From Desmonostoc muscorum LEGE 12446 (lineage in GTDB: Bacteria > Cyanobacteriota > Cyanobacteriia > Cyanobacteriales > Nostocaceae), in NCBI RefSeq assembly GCF_015207005.2, contig NZ_JADEXS020000001.1, positions 1,240,001 to 1,304,000 of the forward strand: DNA of 64,000 nt. Reading direction: 5' to 3'. Positions 25,085 to 34,421 of the stretch are shown here, piece after piece; positions within the stretch are counted from its first letter, which is position 1; each line of letters begins with the position of its first letter. The notes beneath the pieces are model-generated. The model had not been told where the DNA came from and searched no databases. It saw nothing but the letters and a program-made list of their open reading frames with translations. The position numbers and the translations under genes were made by a program.

Positions 25085-28000
25085 ATGAACAACGGCAAAG
25101 TTAGAATTTATGAATTATCAAAGGAATTGAATTTGGATAACAAAGAGCTACTAGCAATTTGCGACCAGCTCAGCATCGCGGTCAAAAGCCATAGCAGCAC
25201 GATTTCAGAATCCGAGGCAGAACACATTCGCGCGGCTGCGGAAAAACTCGCAGCCACAAATGTGACGCCGAAAAAGGAACTAGGTACAACCAGCCACAAA
25301 CCAAATTCCCAATCAAACGGCGGACGAAACCGACCTGCTGCACCCCACAAACAGCAAATTTTGGAAATACGCAAACCCAAAATATTGAGAAACTCTACTT
25401 CCAACGCCTCAGAGGCGTCAGTTGCTACCAATACCCAAGTTGCTTTGTCTGAAGCTAATCCTCCCTCACCTCCACGGCCTTTCGCTACACCAGTCTCACC
25501 CATGAAGCCGACGGCACCAACCCGACCTGTACCCCGGAATCAATCTGAGACCCCAGAGCAACCTCCTGTAAAAGACTTGGAACAAACGCCTAGTCAAAAC
25601 CAGCCACAGGAAAAAACAGTTGCCCAAAAGCCAGAAAAAGTAGTTCCACCCAGACCGAAACCGGAAAAACCTCAAAAACCGCAATTAGTTGCGCCACCGG
25701 CAAGACCTGCGGCGGAAGAACCCCAGGTGTCTGAGCAGCAATCTCCGGCAGACAAACCGATTCTCAAACGCGAACGTCCACGGACTACAGAAGGCGATCG
25801 CGAGCATCAAATTAAGCCCAAAGTTGCTAAGCTGCCAACCGACCAGACCTCGCCAGCTGCACCACAAAGGCAGCCTCGTCCCACCCTATCACCTGGAAAA
25901 CCGGAGCAAAGAGGAAATAGACCATCAGGCCCATCACCAATAGGAGAGGGGCAACGACCCCGACCCGCACGTCCTGGTGAAGCTGTAGCAGCAGCAATGC
26001 CCATTGCTACTCCACCAAGACATCTGTCAGCAACAGCGGCGAAATCTGAAGTATTAGGTGACGAGCCAATCGCCCCCGATCTTCTGGATTTGAAACGCCC
26101 AAGTCCACCCCGGCCAAGCAAAGGCGGCAAAAAGTGGGTAGAAGAAGAAATCATTGACGAAGTTAAAGAAAAGGCGGGCAAGGCCGGCGTTAAAGGCAAG
26201 CGGGTCAAGCCAATACTTCTAGATGATGACTTTGAAGAAGACGATTTGCTGGATGATGACGATCTAGACTCACCAGCCACCGTCCAAGTTAGTCTTTCCA
26301 TCGCCCGTCCCCCCAAACCAAAAGCAACTCGACCCACACAAGCTCCAGCGGCAGCCCTGGCTACAGTTCCAACAGCAAGAAGTAAAAAATCTTCTAGTTC
26401 CAACCGCGACCAAAACCGTCGCCAAGAAGTTGAAACCAAGCGCGATCGTCCGGAAAAAGTCGTGGTCACAGGGCCAATGACTGTCCAAGAATTGGCTGAC
26501 CTCCTGATTGTTGCCGATACAGAGATTGTAAAAATCCTGTTCCTCAAAGGCATGGCAGTGAGCATCACCCAAAATCTGGATATTCCGACAATTACCCTGG
26601 TAGGAAAAGAACTAGAAATAGAAGTTGAAACCGCCGAACCAGAAGCAGAAGCTCGGAAAGTTACGGAAATGGTCAGCGTCGAAGACCTGGAACATCTCCA
26701 TCGGCGTCCGCCAGTGGTGACAATTATGGGTCACGTAGACCACGGTAAAACAACCCTGCTCGACTCGATTCGTAAAACCAAAGTAGCTGCTGGCGAAGCT
26801 GGTGGTATTACCCAACACATCGGTGCATACCATGTGGATGTGGTACATGAGGACAAACCACAGCAGATAGTCTTCCTAGATACTCCCGGTCACGAAGCCT
26901 TTACAGCAATGCGGGCACGAGGAGCGCGGGTAACAGATATTGCTGTGTTAGTAGTAGCTGCGGATGATGGCGTTCGTCCCCAAACCATTGAAGCTATTAG
27001 CCATGCTCAAGCAGCAGGAGTGCCAATTGTCGTTGCTATCAACAAAATTGACAAAGAAGCTGCACAGCCAGACCGGGTGAAACAAGAACTCACCCAGTAT
27101 GGTCTGACAGCAGAAGAATGGGGCGGTGACACAATCATGGTGCCGGTGAGTGCCATCAGAGGTGAAAACCTAGACACGCTCCTAGAGATGATTCTCTTGG
27201 TAGCAGAGGTAGGAGAACTGTCTGCCAACCCAGACCGTTCTGCTAAAGGTACCGTCATTGAAGCACATCTGGATAAAGCCAAGGGAGCAGTTGCTACCCT
27301 GCTGATTCAGAATGGCACCTTGCATGTAGGAGATATGCTGGTAGCCGGCTCCGCCTTTGGTAAGGTGCGAGCAATGGTGAATGACAGAGGCGTAAGAGTC
27401 GAAGCCGCCTCTCCATCCTTTGCAGTTGAGGTATTGGGCTTAAGTGATGTACCAGCAGCAGGCGACGAGTTCGAGGTCTTCGAGAACGAAAAAGAAGCCA
27501 GAAGCTTAGCAAGCGATCGCGCCGACAAACAACGCCTATCCCGCCTGTTGCAAGGACGTGTCACCCTCACAACCCTCTCAGCTCAAGCACAAGAAGGCGA
27601 GTTGAAAGAACTCAACTTGATCTTGAAGGGAGACGTGCAAGGTTCTGTGGAAGCCATTGTGGGAGCGCTCAAGCAAATCCCCCAAAACGAAGTCCAAATT
27701 CGCATGTTATTGGCTACTGCTGGGGAAATTACCGAAACAGATATCGACTTAGCATCTGCCAGTAACGCTGTAATAATTGGCTTCAACACCACCTTTGCTA
27801 GTGGCGCTAGACAAGCCGCCGATGAAGCGGGTGTAGATGTTCGGGAATACAACGTCATCTACAAACTCCTGGAAGATATCCAAGATGCCTTGGAAGGTCT
27901 TCTCGAACCAGAGTTGGTGGAAGAACCCTTGGGTCAAACCGAAGTCCGCGCCGTCTTCCCAGTCGGCCGTGGTGCGGTTGCCGGTTGTTACGTTCAATCT

Positions 28001-28225
28001 GGCAAGCTAGTTCGCAACTGCAAAGTACGGGTGCGACGTGGCAGTAAAGTGATTTATGAAGGCGTGCTTGACTCCCTAAAACGGATGAAAGAAGACGCCC
28101 GTGAGGTCAACGCTGGTTATGAATGCGGTGTCGGCATTGATAAATTCAATGATTGGGCTGAAGGTGATATCATCGAAGCCTATCAGATGGTTACCAAGCG
28201 CCGTACTCTCACCTTAACTAGATAG
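25085..28225 (+). CDS. infB: Translation initiation factor IF-2
   Basis: This 1,046-residue GTPase brings initiator tRNA to the ribosome. It has an IF2-N domain (1-52), a long proline/lysine-rich linker (about 60-370), and an acidic cluster (about 378-400). A second IF2-N module (about 464-515) precedes the G domain, which has GHVDHGKT near 549-556, DTPGHEAF near 599 and NKID near 653. Domains II-IV follow, ending [12 protein letters not shown]. The long linker is normal for cyanobacteria. It is last in the rimP-nusA-ylxR-infB order. No frameshift is seen. Confidence 0.97.
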   Translation: MNNGKVRIYELSKELNLDNKELLAICDQLSIAVKSHSSTISESEAEHIRAAAEKLAATNVTPKKELGTTSHKPNSQSNGGRNRPAAPHKQQILEIRKPKILRNSTSNASEASVATNTQVALSEANPPSPPRPFATPVSPMKPTAPTRPVPRNQSETPEQPPVKDLEQTPSQNQPQEKTVAQKPEKVVPPRPKPEKPQKPQLVAPPARPAAEEPQVSEQQSPADKPILKRERPRTTEGDREHQIKPKVAKLPTDQTSPAAPQRQPRPTLSPGKPEQRGNRPSGPSPIGEGQRPRPARPGEAVAAAMPIATPPRHLSATAAKSEVLGDEPIAPDLLDLKRPSPPRPSKGGKKWVEEEIIDEVKEKAGKAGVKGKRVKPILLDDDFEEDDLLDDDDLDSPATVQVSLSIARPPKPKATRPTQAPAAALATVPTARSKKSSSSNRDQNRRQEVETKRDRPEKVVVTGPMTVQELADLLIVADTEIVKILFLKGMAVSITQNLDIPTITLVGKELEIEVETAEPEAEARKVTEMVSVEDLEHLHRRPPVVTIMGHVDHGKTTLLDSIRKTKVAAGEAGGITQHIGAYHVDVVHEDKPQQIVFLDTPGHEAFTAMRARGARVTDIAVLVVAADDGVRPQTIEAISHAQAAGVPIVVAINKIDKEAAQPDRVKQELTQYGLTAEEWGGDTIMVPVSAIRGENLDTLLEMILLVAEVGELSANPDRSAKGTVIEAHLDKAKGAVATLLIQNGTLHVGDMLVAGSAFGKVRAMVNDRGVRVEAASPSFAVEVLGLSDVPAAGDEFEVFENEKEARSLASDRADKQRLSRLLQGRVTLTTLSAQAQEGELKELNLILKGDVQGSVEAIVGALKQIPQNEVQIRMLLATAGEITETDIDLASASNAVIIGFNTTFASGARQAADEAGVDVREYNVIYKLLEDIQDALEGLLEPELVEEPLGQTEVRAVFPVGRGAVAGCYVQSGKLVRNCKVRVRRGSKVIYEGVLDSLKRMKEDAREVNAGYECGVGIDKFNDWAEGDIIEAYQMVTKRRTLTLTR

Positions 28226-28253
28226 TGCTGAGGGTAAAATGGTTAGAAGGTAG

Positions 28254-28316
28254 GAGTTAGGAGTTATGAGTTAAAAGCTCCTAACTCCTAGCTCTTAACT
28301 TTTAACTAATAACTTT
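28254..28316. repeat. STRR repeats (TAGGAGT / CTCCTAA)
   Basis: TAGGAGT-type heptamers followed by complementary CTCCTAACTC heptamers form a possible hairpin just after infB and just before the next start codon. Confidence 0.6.
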
Positions 28317-28321
28317 AATAT

Positions 28322-28957
28322 ATGGCTTCATTTCGCTCTGAACCAATTTTGTGGATTCACGTCGCTGGATTAGCGACGTTGCCTGTTTTCTCAATACTCT
28401 GCTTATTGTTCCTGTCCGTGGGCGAGCCGTTTTTGCCCGTCTGGGCGGAACTATTCTTAGTAGCCGCCATTGGTGTTTTGCCGTTGCTATGGATGCAGTT
28501 GCGTCGCCCTTTTTACATCTTTGGTCTTTTGGGAATAGCTCTAAAGCCAGAAAATTTGACTGAGCGGCAGCGAAAAATTCTTTGTTTAACTAATACAAAG
28601 TTAAATCGTGTCCTAGCCCTAGTGACAGCAGTATTGTCGGTTTGGGCGCTGTGGCATATCTATCAAATTGCCCCGTTAGTAGCAAATACAGCTAAGTTTT
28701 TACCACAATGGCGCAGCCTCGGTCTAATACTTGCGGCCTTAGCCTTTTTAGCAAGTAATCTATTTTTACAAATTCCCGTTAGTGCCATGCGAGTTTTAGT
28801 GACTAATGACACAGAATTTGCTGCCATAGAACCGTTATCTTTAGAAAAGATTAAACAAGATTTTACAATTTTAGGCGTGCGGGTTAATCAAATGTTGCCC
28901 CGGTTATTTGAATCTGTATTCGCAAGAAACATAGATTCGCAGCAGCCCCCAGAGTAA
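28322..28957 (+). CDS. Low-complexity tail membrane protein
   Basis: This 211-residue cyanobacterial membrane protein has about four helices: WIHVAGLATLPVFSILCLLFL, LFLVAAIGVLPLLWMQL, VLALVTAVLSVWALWHIY and LGLILAALAFLASNLFLQI. Conserved landmarks are FRSEPILWIHVAGL at the N-terminus, RPFYIFGLLGIALKPENLTERQRKIL, and IPVSAMRVLVT. It fits the family named for a low-complexity C-terminus, although the tail here is short (IDSQQPPE). Function unknown. It follows infB by about 95 bp of repeats and may be cotranscribed with it. Confidence 0.8.
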   Translation: MASFRSEPILWIHVAGLATLPVFSILCLLFLSVGEPFLPVWAELFLVAAIGVLPLLWMQLRRPFYIFGLLGIALKPENLTERQRKILCLTNTKLNRVLALVTAVLSVWALWHIYQIAPLVANTAKFLPQWRSLGLILAALAFLASNLFLQIPVSAMRVLVTNDTEFAAIEPLSLEKIKQDFTILGVRVNQMLPRLFESVFARNIDSQQPPE

Positions 28958-28994
28958 ATATTATTTTATTTGAAGAGGCTAGGAGCAGACACGG

Positions 28995-29085
28995 GGAGTG
29001 AAGGATGAGGGGGATGAGGGAGATCAATTAATAACCAATGACTAATGCCCAATGCCCCATGCCCCATACCCCATGCCCAAATAAC
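28995..29085. repeat. STRR repeats (GGGGATG, CCCAATG, CCCCATG)
   Basis: A short G-rich group followed by about seven CCCAATG/CCCCATG/CCCCATA heptamers upstream of the small gene at 29,109. Confidence 0.7.
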
Positions 29086-29108
29086 TAATAACAGAGGAAT
29101 GAGGAATT

Positions 29109-29306
29109 ATGGCTCAAATTCCAGCTTATAGCGATCGCCAATTTTCTGCTGATAGTGAAATTTGGTATAGTCTCAAATGTGCGATATCGACTAGTTCTGG
29201 TTTTCAACGCTGGCAATTAGAACGGGATGTTCAATTACACGGACTTCGCTTAGAACAGCAGGTACAACGGTATTTACGAGAAACTTTAGAAACTTTAGCT
29301 TATTAA
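29109..29306 (+). CDS. Small conserved-type protein, 65 residues
   Basis: This short charged protein begins MAQIPAYSDRQFSADSEIWY and ends LRLEQQVQRYLRETLETLAY. A ribosome binding site (AATGAGGAATT) precedes the ATG. The second half (FQRWQLERDVQLHGLRLEQQVQ) is predicted as one amphipathic helix. I believe similar small proteins occur in other filamentous cyanobacteria, but no function is known. The stop codon overlaps the end of a remnant reading frame on the other strand. Confidence 0.6.
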   Translation: MAQIPAYSDRQFSADSEIWYSLKCAISTSSGFQRWQLERDVQLHGLRLEQQVQRYLRETLETLAY

Positions 29307-29429
29307 ATACCAAGTAAATCTTCTAGTTGAGGAAGTTGATGGTTGACGCTCTTGAAGCGATCGCCATCAACTTCGCCACAAAAGTACAAGATAGGTAGAT
29401 TGGGGTGCAACGCAATTGGTCGATTAATA
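29303..29429 (-). pseudogene. Unidentified 3' gene remnant
   Basis: A start-less open frame ends at 29,303 with HPNLPILYFCGEVDGDRF and KSVNHQLPQLEDLLGI before the stop. The residue pattern looks like real protein, and a HIP1 site sits inside it. I do not recognise the family. The upstream part is missing and replaced by the RHS remnant. Confidence 0.3.
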
Positions 29430-29894
29430 ATTTAGGGGCTGATCTGCGTTAGCGAAGCTTAACAAACAGGACTTACGCACACTATTCTCATCATTGTAGG
29501 TATAGTTATAGATATCACTGCCATCTACAACCTGAATTAAATTACCATCTGCATCGTAGGTATATTCAGCGTCTCCTACATTTGAGTATTGGTTGAGATT
29601 GTTGGCAGTATAGTCAATTATCTCCCCATTAATAATGGTCTGTACTCGGTTTCTCGCACTGTCATAGACATACTGTAAATTTTGATCTGCAATATTTGGA
29701 TTGGTCGAATCAAACTGTGCTTGAGTTAACTGACCTGTCGCATCATAGGAATAAGTCCAACTACCATCATTATTTACTTCACCTATCCTTCTTCCTGAAG
29801 CGTCATAGGTATAGCTAAATGAAGAGTTGATTACATAAATTAGACTTTTCAAACACCCTCTAACAGAGTGTTTGAAAAGTCCAGCGAGACGCAA
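29424..29894 (-). pseudogene. RHS/YD-repeat protein fragment
   Basis: The central part of this open frame (about 29,480-29,835) codes for four to five YD repeats: FSYTYDASGRRIGEV, WTYSYDATGQLTQ, LQYVYDSARNRV and AEYTYDADGNLIQV. Such repeats occur in large RHS and wall-associated proteins, often toxins, of 1,000 residues or more. Here only about 120 residues remain. The apparent N-terminus is read from a mobile-element end (CTTTTCAAACACCCTC at 29,845-29,860), and the C-terminal residues after NDENSV come from other repeat DNA. It is a decayed fragment with no function expected. Confidence 0.7.
29844..29880. mobile_element. Two element ends, tail to tail
   Basis: ACTTTTCAAACACCCTC, TAA, then CAGAGTGTTTGAAAAGT: two ends of the small-element family seen at 53,909 and 55,975, facing each other around the target TAA. 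It also forms a hairpin upstream of the RHS remnant. Confidence 0.6.
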
Positions 29895-29949
29895 AAAAGC
29901 TCACTAGGTATAAACAGATACAGTTTATTTCAGTCCAAAATCCTTGGTA

Positions 29950-29975
29950 GAGACGCTAAATTTAGCGCCTCTACA
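29950..29975. repeat. Palindrome TAGAGACGCTAAA..TTTAGCGCCTCTA
   Basis: A 13-bp near-perfect inverted repeat with no loop, of a type dispersed between cyanobacterial genes. A decayed relative is at about 30,304-30,332. Confidence 0.5.
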
Positions 29976-30008
29976 GTTTATTATGCTCTTAATTGTGGAG
30001 AAGCTGCT

Positions 30009-30162
30009 CTGACTTTTCATGGCATCTGGAAAACGCCATTTTGAGCTTTTTTCAAACCCTGATTTTCACTTAACTATTTTCATTAACTTAAAACTATTGA
30101 GAATTAACCTGTGGAAAAAGTCACGTTGTTTCACGGTTTGAGGACTTCCCCTGAAAAGTCGG
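30009..30162. mobile_element. MITE related to the IS4-family element (about 154 bp)
   Basis: The left end CTGACTTTTCATGGCATCTG matches the terminal repeat of the intact IS at 15,385 in 22 of 26 positions. The right end (complement CCGACTTTTCAGGGGAAGTC) matches in about 16 of 20. It is flanked by AGAAGCTGCT on both sides (29,999-30,008 and 30,163-30,172). It has no coding capacity. The same transposase type probably moved it. Confidence 0.8.
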
Positions 30163-30443
30163 AGAAGCTGCTGATTACCTGGATAAGCAAGTTTTAAGCA
30201 TCAATTTTTGTGTGTTTCTCTAGTCTTAAGGTGTATTGGCAGTAAACTCAGCGTATAGATAAGGTAGCGAGCGGCTTATTCATAAGACATCTCCGAAAAA
30301 GAATGTAGAGACGCGGAATTTATCTTATCTACAAGGGTTTGAGGTTACGCATATTTAATTTCTGGAGATGTATAATGTATAAGTTCTGTGATTTATCTCA
30401 GGAATTTATCTGAATAAGTGCTAATCATCCAGTATAGTTTTGC

Positions 30444-32219
30444 ATGGGTTTTACAGCAGCTTACAAGACTGCTAACTTTAACCTTGTTCGACATACCGTA
30501 ATTCAGCACATCACAGACTTAAAAATGAAATATCGGGGTTTTCACACTTCTGGAGCGAAAAATTTTCGCCTTCTTTCTAGCAATCATCTCAGATATACTG
30601 TACGCATTGCAGCCGGACTAACGGCTTTGTTAGTTGTTTCTGGTGGGTCAATAGTACTACCTGGTGAGGTAAATGCTGGTGCTACTCACCCAAAAGACAT
30701 CGCCCCAACTCTCACAGCGCAAGTTCCCACCACTGCAACAGTAATTTACGTTAATCCCACAAGTGGTGCAGATAGCGCTGGTGCTGGTGCAACAGCCAAC
30801 GCACCGTACAAAAGCATAAGTTTCGCTCTAAGTCAAGCCCAATCAGGCGCAGTAATTCAACTCGCACCTGGGAACTATAGCCAAGAAAGTGGAGAAACCT
30901 TTCCTATCTTGTTGAAACCAGGGGTGACACTGCGGGGTGATGAATCTACTAGAGGTCAGGCGATATTAATTTCAGGTGGAGGTTTCTACACTAGTCGCAC
31001 CTTTGCCAGACAGGACATTACCATCCTTGCCGACCAAAATACGACTATTACGGGCGTTACTGTCACCAACCCAAATAGCCGGGGTACGGCTGTGTGGGTA
31101 GAGTCAACAAATCCCATCATCAAAAACAATACTTTTACTAACAGCATCAGAGAGGGCGTTTTTGTCACTGGTACAGGGAACCCCAAAATCGAAAGTAACA
31201 TCTTTGTGCAAAATAAAGGCAATGGAGTTTCAATTGCTAAATCTGCCCAAGGAGAAATCCGGAATAACTTATTTCAGGATACTGGTTTTGGTATAGCGAT
31301 CGGTGGCACTTCTACACCCCTAGTTGTAGAAAACCAAATCATCGAAAACCAAGACGGTCTTTTTATTTCAGAGTCAGCTAAGCCTGTATTGCGTAAGAAT
31401 ATCATTCAAAACAATAAGCGGGATGGTATAGTAGCGACTGTTAGTGCTTTACCTGACCTTGGTACCAATGAAAATCCGGGTGGCAATCTGATTCGTAATA
31501 ACACTCGTTATGATGTAAACAATGCTACCAAAACTGGGACAATTCTCGCTGTTGGCAATGATATAGACCAAAAACGAATTTTTGGTTCAGTAGATTTTGT
31601 TGCCGCAACTGTTGAGATACCACCTGGAGGGGCTGTCGCCTTTAAAGATGTGGCAGCAAATTACTGGGCAAAAGTCTACATCGAAGCCTTAGCTTCCCAA
31701 AATATTATTGCTGGGTTCCCTGATGGCACTTTTAAACCCAATGAACCTGTGACACGCGCTCAATTTGCCACCATTATCACTAAAGCTTTGACACCACCAG
31801 TCAAACGCGCAGGTATTCAGTTTAAGGATGTAGCAAGCAATTTCTGGGCTTACGCTGCAATTCAATCTGCTTACCAAAGCCAATTTGTTTCTGGTTATCC
31901 TGATGGTACTTTTAAGCCACAGCAGCAAATTCCCAGAGTACAAGCTTTGGTAGCTTTAGCCAATGGTTTGGGCTTAACTGCCAACAATCAGAGCGTCCTT
32001 TCCTTTTACACCGATGCTGGCCAGATTCCTGATTATGCGATCGCTCCTGTTGCTGCTGCAACAGTACGACAACTAGTAATCAACTATCCCACAGCTAAAC
32101 AACTCAATCCTAATCGTCAGGCAACTAGAGCCGAAATTGCTGCCTTTGTTTACCAAGCACTCGTCAATGCTGGACGTGCCCAACCAATTCCTTCATCCTA
32201 TTTGGTAACAGTTCAATAA
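30444..32219 (+). CDS. DUF1565 parallel beta-helix protein with SLH domains
   Basis: This 591-residue exported surface protein may really start at the ATG at 30,525 (MKYRGFHTSG), which would give a signal peptide of usual length with core IAAGLTALLVVSGG. After cleavage near EVNAGA comes a DUF1565/right-handed beta-helix region (about 95-385: IYVNPTSGADSAGAGATANAPYKSISFAL, then PbH1 turns such as NPIIKNNTFTNSI, NPKIESNIFVQN and KPVLRKNIIQNN). Three S-layer homology modules follow (FKDVAANYWAKVYIEAL, FKDVASNFWAYAAIQ, FYTDAGQIPDYAI), which bind the cell wall polymer. The helix suggests carbohydrate binding or lyase-like activity, but no catalytic residues can be assigned. Confidence 0.88.
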   Translation: MGFTAAYKTANFNLVRHTVIQHITDLKMKYRGFHTSGAKNFRLLSSNHLRYTVRIAAGLTALLVVSGGSIVLPGEVNAGATHPKDIAPTLTAQVPTTATVIYVNPTSGADSAGAGATANAPYKSISFALSQAQSGAVIQLAPGNYSQESGETFPILLKPGVTLRGDESTRGQAILISGGGFYTSRTFARQDITILADQNTTITGVTVTNPNSRGTAVWVESTNPIIKNNTFTNSIREGVFVTGTGNPKIESNIFVQNKGNGVSIAKSAQGEIRNNLFQDTGFGIAIGGTSTPLVVENQIIENQDGLFISESAKPVLRKNIIQNNKRDGIVATVSALPDLGTNENPGGNLIRNNTRYDVNNATKTGTILAVGNDIDQKRIFGSVDFVAATVEIPPGGAVAFKDVAANYWAKVYIEALASQNIIAGFPDGTFKPNEPVTRAQFATIITKALTPPVKRAGIQFKDVASNFWAYAAIQSAYQSQFVSGYPDGTFKPQQQIPRVQALVALANGLGLTANNQSVLSFYTDAGQIPDYAIAPVAAATVRQLVINYPTAKQLNPNRQATRAEIAAFVYQALVNAGRAQPIPSSYLVTVQ

Positions 32220-32270
32220 AGAGTCCTGGTTTTTGAGTCTATAGGAATCAAGGATTAATTGATTAATTGA

Positions 32271-32305
32271 AAGCGCCAGACTAATAAATCATCAGTCTGG
32301 CGCTT
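32271..32305 (+). terminator. Hairpin after the DUF1565-SLH gene
   Basis: A perfect 12-bp stem (AAGCGCCAGACT and its complement) with an 11-base loop lies 50 bases after the stop. It lacks a long T tail, so it may be a terminator or a stabilising 3' hairpin. Confidence 0.6.
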
Positions 32306-32353
32306 CCAATATTGTGAATTTTATTAAATTTCGGTATGTTGAATCATAAAATT

Positions 32354-32430
32354 TGGGGTCTTTAAATATAGTTGACCCCATTTGAATGTGATTGGGTTTA
32401 TGGTCAGGGTCTTTATATTGGCTGACCCCG
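32354..32430. repeat. Two similar tandem hairpins (GGGGTC..GACCCC)
   Basis: TGGGGTC-13 bases-GACCCCA at 32,354-32,380 is echoed about 50 bases later by a stem GGTCAG..CTGACC at 32,402-32,427, with shared loop sequence (GGTCTTTA, TTG, GACCCC, TTT). The origin is unknown. The remaining sequence to 32,596 is AT-rich with no gene. Confidence 0.45.
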
Positions 32431-32596
32431 TTTCAACGATTTCTAGTTTCTCAGAAATTTTTGCTTTTTGAGATTTCGTAATATTTTTTTTATTTTTTCT
32501 TTCTTGAAATTTTAATTTTTATCAAAAAAAAATATCTTTTAAAAATATGAACGTATGTCAAAGAAAAGCACAAAAAAATTAACAATTCAAATTTAT

Positions 32597-32890
32597 TCAG
32601 GAATTGGTATTTTTACCAGATTTGCGGCTTTCTTGCCGACGCTGCTCCCAGCGCCAGAGAAAGACCATCAGGGTAACGATTCCTATTTGGAGAGTCAAAT
32701 TAGGCAAAGCGCTTTCAACATCCCGTCCCGCAAGCACTCTGAAAAAAAAGATGAATGCCCCAATTAAGCCAGAGGCACCAAAAGCAATATAGATAAATTG
32801 TCGTAAGCCGCGATAAGGGGCTGCCACTTCTGCTTTCAGACGGGCATATTGTTCAGGGTTGAGGCGATTTTTGGGATTTGGATTTACCAT
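32597..32890 (-). CDS. DUF3493 family membrane protein
   Basis: This 97-residue protein shows the DUF3493 pattern NPEQYARLKAEVAAPYRGLR followed by FIYIAFGASGLIGAFIFFF, two membrane helices (about 30-52 and 65-82), and a basic, polar tail. The family is shared by cyanobacteria and plastids; plant relatives carry it in low-PSII-accumulation proteins, so a role in photosystem assembly is possible but unproven. It is divergent from tRNA-Thr. Confidence 0.82.
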   Translation of the reverse strand: MVNPNPKNRLNPEQYARLKAEVAAPYRGLRQFIYIAFGASGLIGAFIFFFRVLAGRDVESALPNLTLQIGIVTLMVFLWRWEQRRQESRKSGKNTNS

Positions 32891-32923
32891 AAATAAATTA
32901 TGCTATACTAATCGATTGTGTAC

Positions 32924-32995
32924 GCCGATGTGGCTCAGTGGTAGAGCAGCTGATTCGTAATCAGCAGGCCGTGGGTTCAAATCCCATCATCGGCT
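32924..32995 (+). tRNA. tRNA-Thr (anticodon CGT)
   Basis: A complete 72-base cloverleaf: acceptor GCCGATG/CATCGGC, D-arm GCTC-AGTGGTA-GAGC, anticodon arm GCTGA-TTCGTAA-TCAGC with anticodon CGT (reads ACG), T-arm GTGGG-TTCAAAT-CCCAT, discriminator T. CCA is not encoded. A likely -10 box (TATACT) lies about 20 bases upstream. Accessory DNA and a MITE follow. Confidence 0.95.
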
Positions 32996-33438
32996 TTGAT
33001 AAAAGTATTGCTCAATACTAAAGTTTGACATAAATCATCTACAGTGATTAATTATCTGTCCTCGCTGACAAATTATTGTTATCAAACTTAGTAATTCGCT
33101 TCCGTATGTATTGGGACAAATTATTGTCAATGCTGCCAGCTTTATAGGTTTGTACGTTACGTTAGCGAAGCTCGCCGTTCGCGTAGCGTCTCGTAGAGAA
33201 GGCATCGCAATAATTTCTTTAGCCAATAGTCTGTCTACATACTGTCTTAACTCAGATGTACCAAATTCATTGGGAGAGAAGCTTTTCTGTGCCTCGGTAA
33301 GCTAGAACCTTGGCTTGGTGTAATAATCCAGCATCCGAAAGTCGAGTGGGAGTGCGATTCAGTTATCAGTTATCAGCACCAGAAAATCGTACTCACTGAA
33401 CACTGTTTACTGTTGACTGATTTAACAACCCCTACTTC
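32996..33438. other. Gene-free region with dispersed-repeat remnants
   Basis: Holds a piece of a common cyanobacterial dispersed repeat (GTTAGCGAAGCTC to GCGTAGCGTCTCGTAGAG, about 33,160-33,203) and a short CAGTTATCAG repeat at 33,360. Short open frames here have no recognisable content. Confidence 0.45.
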
Positions 33439-33754
33439 CAATACGGTTCGGTTAAGATCCCCCCGCCTGTGGCCACCCCCTTAAAAAGGGCAGGGCTGAT
33501 TCATTCCATTTCAAACAGGATTTGTCAAGATGGTTAGCAAGAAAATTGTCAGTAAGCGTGACGAAGAGATGAACATTTAAGCACTTAAATAACAGTAGAA
33601 TAGTTGGTTTCATCGGCACGTCGTTAACAAAATAACTAATTTTTAATCGCTAGAACCCTTGATTTTTAAAGCTCTTTGGGGAATGAATCAGCCCTGCTTA
33701 AAAAGGGGGGTTGGGGGGATCTTTAAATATGAAAACGTTAACCGAACCGTATTG
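33439..33754. mobile_element. MITE, 316 bp, 17-bp perfect terminal repeats
   Basis: Ends are CAATACGGTTCGGTTAA and its exact complement. Nested subterminal inverted repeats (GCAGGGCTGATTCATTCC at about 33,490 and its complement at about 33,683) make it a foldback. Flanks are CCCCTACTTC and CCCCTACTCC, a 10-bp target duplication with one mismatch. It has no coding capacity and its parent transposase is not in the window. Confidence 0.8.
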
Positions 33755-33785
33755 CCCCTACTCCCATTTTCAAGTCACAGGTGGA

Positions 33786-34223
33786 TTATTGCAGCAAGGG
33801 AGTTGTGCCATTACCGTTAGTTGAGGCGTTGGCAATTGCAGCTTGAGTAGGTTGAGTAGCAAGAACCGCTACAACTGGAGTAACTTTTGGACTAGATTGT
33901 TTACTTCGTTTTCGATTGGAGCCGCCAGCTTTGGAATACTCTATACTGTTTCTGCCGTAGACAGTTGCAACCCCACTTAGCATTCGTTCAGACATTTCGG
34001 AGAGAGCTTTATCCATCTGGGTTACTGTTTTACGCGATTCTTCCAAATTGGAAACCAGCGTATTATTAGCTTCTAGCACAGCACGGGTAGTGTTGATTAG
34101 GTGGTTGTAAGCTTCAATGGTTAACCCATGTCCTAAATCCAGATTTTCATCAATAGATTTAAGCAAGGCGAGACGAAGTTGGGCTTTTTCAATAGCAGCA
34201 GAGCCACGAGTTTTTAAAGACAT
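33786..34223 (-). CDS. Helical protein of unknown function, 145 residues
   Basis: The protein starts MSLKTRGSAAIEKAQLRLALL, continues LDLGHGLTIEAYNHLI, and has a predicted coiled coil (TRAVLEANNTLVSNLEESRKTVTQMDKALSEMSERML). A short conserved-looking segment follows (GVATVYGRNSIEYSKAGGSNRKR). The tail is low in complexity and rich in Ala, Thr and Asn. I recall similar cyanobacterial hypothetical proteins with the KAGGSNRKR motif, but no function. The start is preceded by a weak AAGGATG-type site. It is bordered by a MITE and by the 21-bp minisatellite. Confidence 0.65.
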   Translation of the reverse strand: MSLKTRGSAAIEKAQLRLALLKSIDENLDLGHGLTIEAYNHLINTTRAVLEANNTLVSNLEESRKTVTQMDKALSEMSERMLSGVATVYGRNSIEYSKAGGSNRKRSKQSSPKVTPVVAVLATQPTQAAIANASTNGNGTTPLLQ

Positions 34224-34421
34224 AACACATCCTTTTTGAATAATTCCTTTTTCAACATAGTGGAGTATCCTTTTGCCTGAGATGGGTAGTTTTGTGGATT
34301 TATTTCATTAAAAGTTCAACGAAATAATTACGAGTTTGCCTGTGTTTTTACTCATTTTTTATATCGATTTGTTGTTTTACAATAAGTACAATCAGCAACA
34401 GTAATCACAAAATCAATAAAT

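Noticed and set aside
33035..33305. Opposing short frames downstream of tRNA-Thr
   Set aside because: They read through a dispersed non-coding repeat (GCGTAGCGTCTCGTAGAG) and have no start context.
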